Shown: one piece after another, positions 59,331-64,000 of the stretch
Layout of the letters: each line of letters starts with the position of its first letter
Position numbering within the stretch: position 1 is the stretch's first letter
Source: Spirodela intermedia
Lineage: Eukaryota; Streptophyta; Magnoliopsida; Alismatales; Araceae
Direction: 5' to 3'
Assembly: GCA_902729315.2 (NCBI GenBank)
Contig: LR746273.1
Coordinates: 4,565,001 to 4,629,000, forward strand
Length of the DNA: 64,000 nucleotides
Notes under the pieces: generated by a model
Database searches by the model: none
What the model was told of the DNA's origin: nothing
The model's input: the letters and a program-made list of their open reading frames with translations, nothing else
Program-made: the position numbers and the translations under genes

Positions 59331-62050
59331 AAGGGTCATTCTTGGGTTCATCACCTTCAGCTCCGCCCAAATCACTTCTCTAGGTGGGCTCCATCCCTTC
59401 CATCGTTGACTGGCACGCCGGTGAGGGGGAATGTTCCTGTGCATTCTTTCAATGGATTCTTGATTTGCTTTGACAAGCTTGGATGGTTCCCTCCCGTCGA
59501 GGAAACATGGGACTCAGATGATCGGTTGGCTATGATGGTACAGATGATGCGATTGCTGAAGAACGCCATGGCTTTCCCTTTTCTTCTCTTCTTTATTTCT
59601 TTTCTTGTGATTAACTTTGCCGCTTCCCGTTGACTCGATCTGAAGTTGCGAATGGGTAGTGGGGATCTTTCTGCCCACTTTGGATTTCCTTCTGCTGTAG
59701 GGAGAAGAGATTATTCAACAAGTCATATTGCATATATTTCTTTCGTGCATAGGTCTTTTTTTCCCCTCAGCATAAAAGAGAAGGGGAGAAACAAGCCTAT
59801 GGCTAGCTCCCAACCGGCTGTCCCCCTGGTTTTTCTAGTTGTTCCCCTTCTGAAGGAAGATCATGAAATCCACACTGAGTTAGGTTATGAACCATGACTA
59901 ATGCATATAGCCCTCCTTTATGGAAATTTATTGCACTAAAAACAAGTAGTGTGGTTCTCATAATATTTGATATCAGTAGAAGCAAAGCAGAGTGTTCTAA
60001 TATTTGATAAGTTCTCACTATCATCGTGTACCTTCTTTTTTTTTTCTGATGGTTCTAAATGGTTAAATATCTTTAATCATGCATGATCACTAGTCATCTA
60101 CATCATCATTATTATGTCATGTTCTGATGGTTATCCTTGCACGAATGCTGGGGACTTTTTTTCCCTTTCTGAGAGCGCATCATATCCTGATGAAAAAGGT
60201 CCCTTTAAAAATTCACATGAGCCAGTGGGAAATTTTCTCCGCATACAAGGTAGAGAGGAAGCCGAGAATGGAAGGTTTTGGGCATCTCTACGTTGGATGA
60301 ATGGTGGCTAGTGGAACTGAGTGCAGAGGACCTGATGTCTTCGAGGTTTAATCTGAATCTCCCAATGCCCGTGCTCTAAATGGTATCTATAAAGACAAGT
60401 GTTCACGATGTATCCTTTATTTTTCTACGATGGGTGTAGGTGGCATTGAAGTCTGAGCACAGAAAGAAACAACAAAGGATGCAAATTCGGCCCCCCATAT
60501 AATGGCAGATCTATATGTGAGTAAGAAGCCACTCGTTGTTGCTGCAAGTTGTCTCATGTTTTCCTAACCTAAAATTGTTTCCAAACCTAAAATTGTGTTC
60601 TTCATTTGACTTGGTGTGTTTCTAGCCATCTCAATAGATGCTATGGACTGTCGAGGTTTCACTACAAGAGTCGTCAGGGAGATGATTTCATCTTGGTGCG
60701 GATGAATTTTGTCATTTTATTAAAGTTGTATATTTTAATTTTTTATTGAATTTTCATTACGATATTTCTGATGATGATTGCCTCAGGTCATGGATCTCAT
60801 TGGAACAAGTCTTCTAGATCTGTGGATTTCCATTGGCTAAGCGTAAGAAAATATTCTTGACTCCATATTCAAAAAAAAAAAAAAAAGAAGTGGAAATTTG
60901 TGCTTGTGGGCTTGACCTACTCCTTGAACAGAATGTGGTCAAATATGGTGACTTGTATCGTGATGGAGGCAATATAGATTCTTGGGAAGGTACACTTAAA
61001 GGGCATGCATGGCTTTGTGGTAGTGGTCTCTTCTCAGTTATAATTTGCTGAAGTCATAGTAATTTATTCATTTATTATTAGTGCCTCTCACCCAGAAATA
61101 AAAAATCATCAGGTTTGTATGAGGAGACATCAAGCCAAAGAATTTCGTGTTGGATGAAAAGAAACTTTTTATGATTGATCTTGGGCCGGTACATTCCTAT
61201 TGATCCAATCACTTTTTCTACTGACCTTTTCCAACCATGCAGTCTCAGAGTAGGAGTCTATAAACGAATTCCTCTCGATTGGGAGAAGTCTATTTGTAGC
61301 AACTTTACATGATTTATGTGCACTTGTCAAGGTCTTTCCGCATGAGTTTCAATTTGCCATCACAATCTCATGTGTAGCGCTACCATGTGCTAATTTATCT
61401 ATCAGCTTCAAAGAGGAGGAACACTTTGTCGGGTCAGAATGTTGAATGTGACCAACTTTCAGACATTTTTCAGGTTTCGTTGAAAAAACGTTTTATTTTC
61501 CCCAGATTTTTAGTTTAGGAGGGCCATAATACGGCATGCAAGTGTCCATGCACATTTAGTTTAGGGCACACATGGAGCAGAAGAGACGATCTTGAGTCAT
61601 TGCCCTACACTCGGATTTTTCTCATGAGAGGGAGGCTGCTATGGCAAGGCTATCTAGTCTGCTTTCCCTCTATTAGTACCTCTTTGATTGATCGCTTGCT
61701 CATTCTCATACCCATTGTGCAGGGGGACAACAATAGCTTTCTGGTTTGTAAGAAAAAGATGGCTCCTTCTCTGGAAATGCTTTGTTGTTGTTGTCCTCCT
61801 ATTTTCAAATAATTCCTTGAAACAGTGACAAAGCTGAAATTCGTTGAACAGCCAAACTACTCAAAGTTTTTTTCCCTTTTTGAAATCTTGATCTGCCTCT
61901 ATAACTTATTCAGGACTATCACATTTGACGGAATTTTTAAGGTCATTACGGATGTAGCGACATAAAAATCGCCACTCATATGTTAGTTTACTTTAAGTGA
62001 TTTTGTTCTCCTATGTTTGTAGAATTTTTTCATTTACATGGCTCTCTCAT
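59331..62050. pseudogene. Coding-like fragments of an unrecognised decayed gene
   Basis: Several short plus-strand frames look protein-like, but I cannot join them or name a family. At about 59340-59636 a frame contains VHSFNGFLICFDKLGWFPP and LAMMVQMMRLLKNAM. At about 60140-60311 another contains SYPDEKGPFKNSHEPVGNFL. At about 60833-61050 a third contains ICACGLDLLLEQNVVKYGDL. The intervening sequence has GA/T-rich stretches and no consistent splice chain. A broken gene, or exons of a long non-coding transcript, would both fit. Confidence 0.25.
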
Positions 62051-62057
62051 TTGTTAC

Positions 62058-62180
62058 TTAATAAGTTGACCATGTTTCCAACAGGTTTGCCAAAAATGGG
62101 GAAGATTACTAGTAAATCTTGAAGAAGATGAGCAGCTTACAAAGAAACAGATCAAATGTCTGATTGATGGCAGAGTATGA
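62058..62180 (+). repeat. Diverged duplicate block, copy B, exon-like
   Basis: After TTTCCAACAG, which looks like a splice acceptor, a frame runs open for 32 codons: VCQKWGRLLVNLEEDEQ, then LTKKQIKCLIDGRV, before a stop at 62178. It may be an orphan exon of the decayed gene to its left. The protein family is not recognised. Confidence 0.4.
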
Positions 62181-62269
62181 TTGTATACCTATAACAAGAA
62201 TACAAATAAAATGCATAAAATACCAATTGAGTCCACATCCCAGATGCATACAAATAAGTTAAAGCAGTT

Positions 62270-63245
62270 GACTTCGACAACCTTTTCTCCATCTATCTAA
62301 TGGAAGTGAGACGAGTGGAGCCCGAGGAATTATCCAGATCTCAAAGGGATAGGAAGTGGGAATTAAATAGAGAGTAACACCATATTTATCTGAATGCATA
62401 GAGAACCCAGAATTTTGCATGCGTATTTATCTTAATGCGAGGAATGCGGACATTACATATATTTAAATTCGTTTCCAGACAACGTGGAAGTTGATGAACT
62501 GAATTAGATTTAGAACACTCACAATTAGACCTTGGACCTCGACATGATTAAAACTCGTCCTCCGAAGAAAGGGAAGTAGAATTAGGGCATGATAATTTGA
62601 GTGCAACATCTCAGACTCTGAGCTCCACAAGTTCGACGTTATTTGAACGCAAGGGAATACTGCCATTCTATGTGAAGTTATTCGAATATGGTGGATCAGC
62701 TGACCCACCTGGATGTATTTGATGCTACCCAGAGCGGCGAGCTGCACGAACCACTCCATGTATGCAAGCAGAATCTCAGTGGCCTCGATGGAGGAGAGCT
62801 CCGACAGGTGAACATCACTGTACGGCGTCTCGATGACCAGCACATCATGGAAACCGTAACCTTGTATAAACCTCTTCTTCCCTCCACCTCTCCCCTCGTC
62901 ATCGGAACATCACCGGAAGGCAGTTTCCACTCAGAGGCACCGGCTGGGAATCGGAATATCAATGGAGCGCAGTCGTGTTCCCGGCCGATACAGAATGGGC
63001 AGGAAGGCGGAGGACGAGCGGCAGACACCCCCTTGGACTCGTTTTCCTAGGGTTGGGACTCGCCGTGGTGGTGGCGGGGGCCGATGACTAGAAATCAGAG
63101 GGCCGCCGTGCCCGCGCAGGCGAGAACATAACTCACCGCCCAAATACGGCATCCTTGTGCAGCTCGCACTTCCTTCCACCGCCAGCGCCCCTCGGCGGCT
63201 TCCTGGTACCGCTCCTTCCTCTTTCTCCCCCGCCTCCCCCCCCTC
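62270..63245 (-). pseudogene. Truncated pseudogene copy of ADP-glucose phosphorylase
   Basis: Minus-strand duplicate of the gene at 47.1-51.3 kb. The stretch 62688-63180 matches exon 1, for example [20 protein letters not shown] and VIETPYSDVHLSELSS. The intron-1 repeat follows at 62360-62690, and a fragment of exon 2 lies at about 62270-62360. It is broken. TGA replaces the Trp33 codon (GGGCGGTGA) and TAG replaces the Lys48 codon (GATTTCTAG). A deletion of about 46 nt removes the [15 protein letters not shown] part and shifts frame. About 0.8 kb between exon 2 and the intron repeat is missing, as are the catalytic HSHSQ region and exon 3. It cannot make an enzyme. Confidence 0.88.
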
Positions 63246-64000
63246 CCCCGTTTCTATGTTTTTGGTCCGTAGGGGGGGGGGGGGGGATATGAAGGCATTT
63301 CCGTACTGATTAGCGGGTTCGGGTGGTATCTACATCCGAAATGCCTCATTTTACGGGCGAAATTAGCAATGGGATGGTCAAAGTGTCCGACAGTAAACAA
63401 ATCACAACTAAAACTCGGTCAACTCCAACACGCGTCAACGCTTAACAAAGATTTGATCACGCTACCCACTTGGTTGCGATTCCAGGCAAAAACCCATTAA
63501 TTTGTCACGTTGACTAAAGTAAAATTAAGCTAAATGACGACCCCATGTTATGGCCCATTTTTTCTGCCATTGAGGTGGCTCATACCGAAGTCAACTCTGT
63601 GGAGCATGGTGGGCCCAGCAAGCCCCCTTCTAACTCAAATTTAATGATCAATGGTCCTCCAAATTGAGCCCAAAAAGGGAATAGGCTGGTCCCCATTGCC
63701 TACACCTAAGCATTAAATATAAAATAAATTTTATGTACTTATTTATAAATATATATATTGGACTTTAGCTTGATTTATTGGGTTGGGATTTTTTTTTTCT
63801 TTTTCTTCATTTCGAGGCCAAGGTTGAAATAAATCAGTCTGCCAATTAGTTCATATAATGATTGGTTATATTGCGTGGTCAATGATTAATTATTTTTCAC
63901 ATAAAAATGATAGCTTAGAGAATATAAATTCCATTTAAATAATCAGTAATGGTACTGCTATTATTGAATTTATTATGTACTTACGTTCAATAAATTTTAG
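63246..64000. other. AT-rich region at the window's right end
   Basis: A poly-G run at 63272-63286 is followed by sequence with no open frame of interest. TGGGCCC-like motifs occur near 63611 and GGCCCATTT near 63551. No gene or mobile element can be supported. Confidence 0.5.

Noticed and set aside
1-64000. CRISPR arrays, prophage, operons or bacterial mobile elements
   Set aside because: The sequence is clearly plant nuclear DNA. The only regular spaced array, at 27.9-28.2 kb, has contiguous degenerate 29-bp units and no unique spacers.

Overview
This 64 kb window comes from the nuclear genome of a flowering plant. The evidence is spliceosomal genes with long AT-rich introns, plant-only families (EGY1, a WPP-domain RanGAP, an ECT-type YTH protein, TPD1-like secreted proteins), a plant U6 snRNA sequence, an LTR remnant with an initiator-Met-tRNA primer site, and dense CT/GA microsatellites at promoters and in introns. 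The very GC-rich intronless reductase gene beside ordinary genes would fit a monocot or early-diverging lineage, but I cannot place the species. No bacterial or viral operon is present. Exon boundaries were set by hand from GT/GC-AG sites, reading-frame continuity and remembered family sequence.

Layout. 1-5.2 kb: AT-rich, no supported gene. 5.3-10.4 kb (+): EGY1, a plastid site-2-type protease, ten exons. 11.5-15.2 kb (-): GID8, a LisH/CTLH subunit of the GID/CTLH E3 ligase, convergent with EGY1. 15.5-20.9 kb: AT-rich gene desert. 21.2-30.0 kb (+): a tandem triplet of TPD1-like secreted cysteine-rich genes spaced about 4.1-4.2 kb, each with two exons and a CT-rich intron, with a 29-bp minisatellite between copies 2 and 3. 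30.9-31.7 kb (+): intronless SDR reductase. 32.2-35.3 kb (+): HNH-endonuclease-domain protein, seven exons. 36.0-39.8 kb (-): ECT/YTHDF m6A reader, nine exons. 41.6-43.2 kb (-): RanGAP, intronless CDS, probably with a 5'UTR exon near 45.7 kb. 47.1-51.3 kb (-): ADP-glucose phosphorylase (GalT family), three exons, with a U6 snRNA retrocopy in intron 2. 52.6-56.8 kb (+): SRP19, three exons, with an antisense LTR ending 30 bp before its ATG. 57-62.2 kb: repeat-rich sequence with coding-like fragments. 62.2-63.2 kb (-): broken duplicate of the ADP-glucose phosphorylase gene. 63.3-64 kb: no gene seen.

Most genes are unrelated housekeeping functions: chloroplast proteolysis, ubiquitin ligase, mRNA reading, Ran cycle, SRP and nucleotide-sugar metabolism. 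The one local family is the TPD1-like triplet. The most unusual items are its CT-tract introns, two of which are frame-neutral and stop-free; the in-frame GC-AG intron of the ECT gene; the GID8 start codon that forms the whole coding part of its first exon; the U6 retrocopy with target-site duplication; the LTR abutting SRP19; and the ADP-glucose phosphorylase pseudogene.
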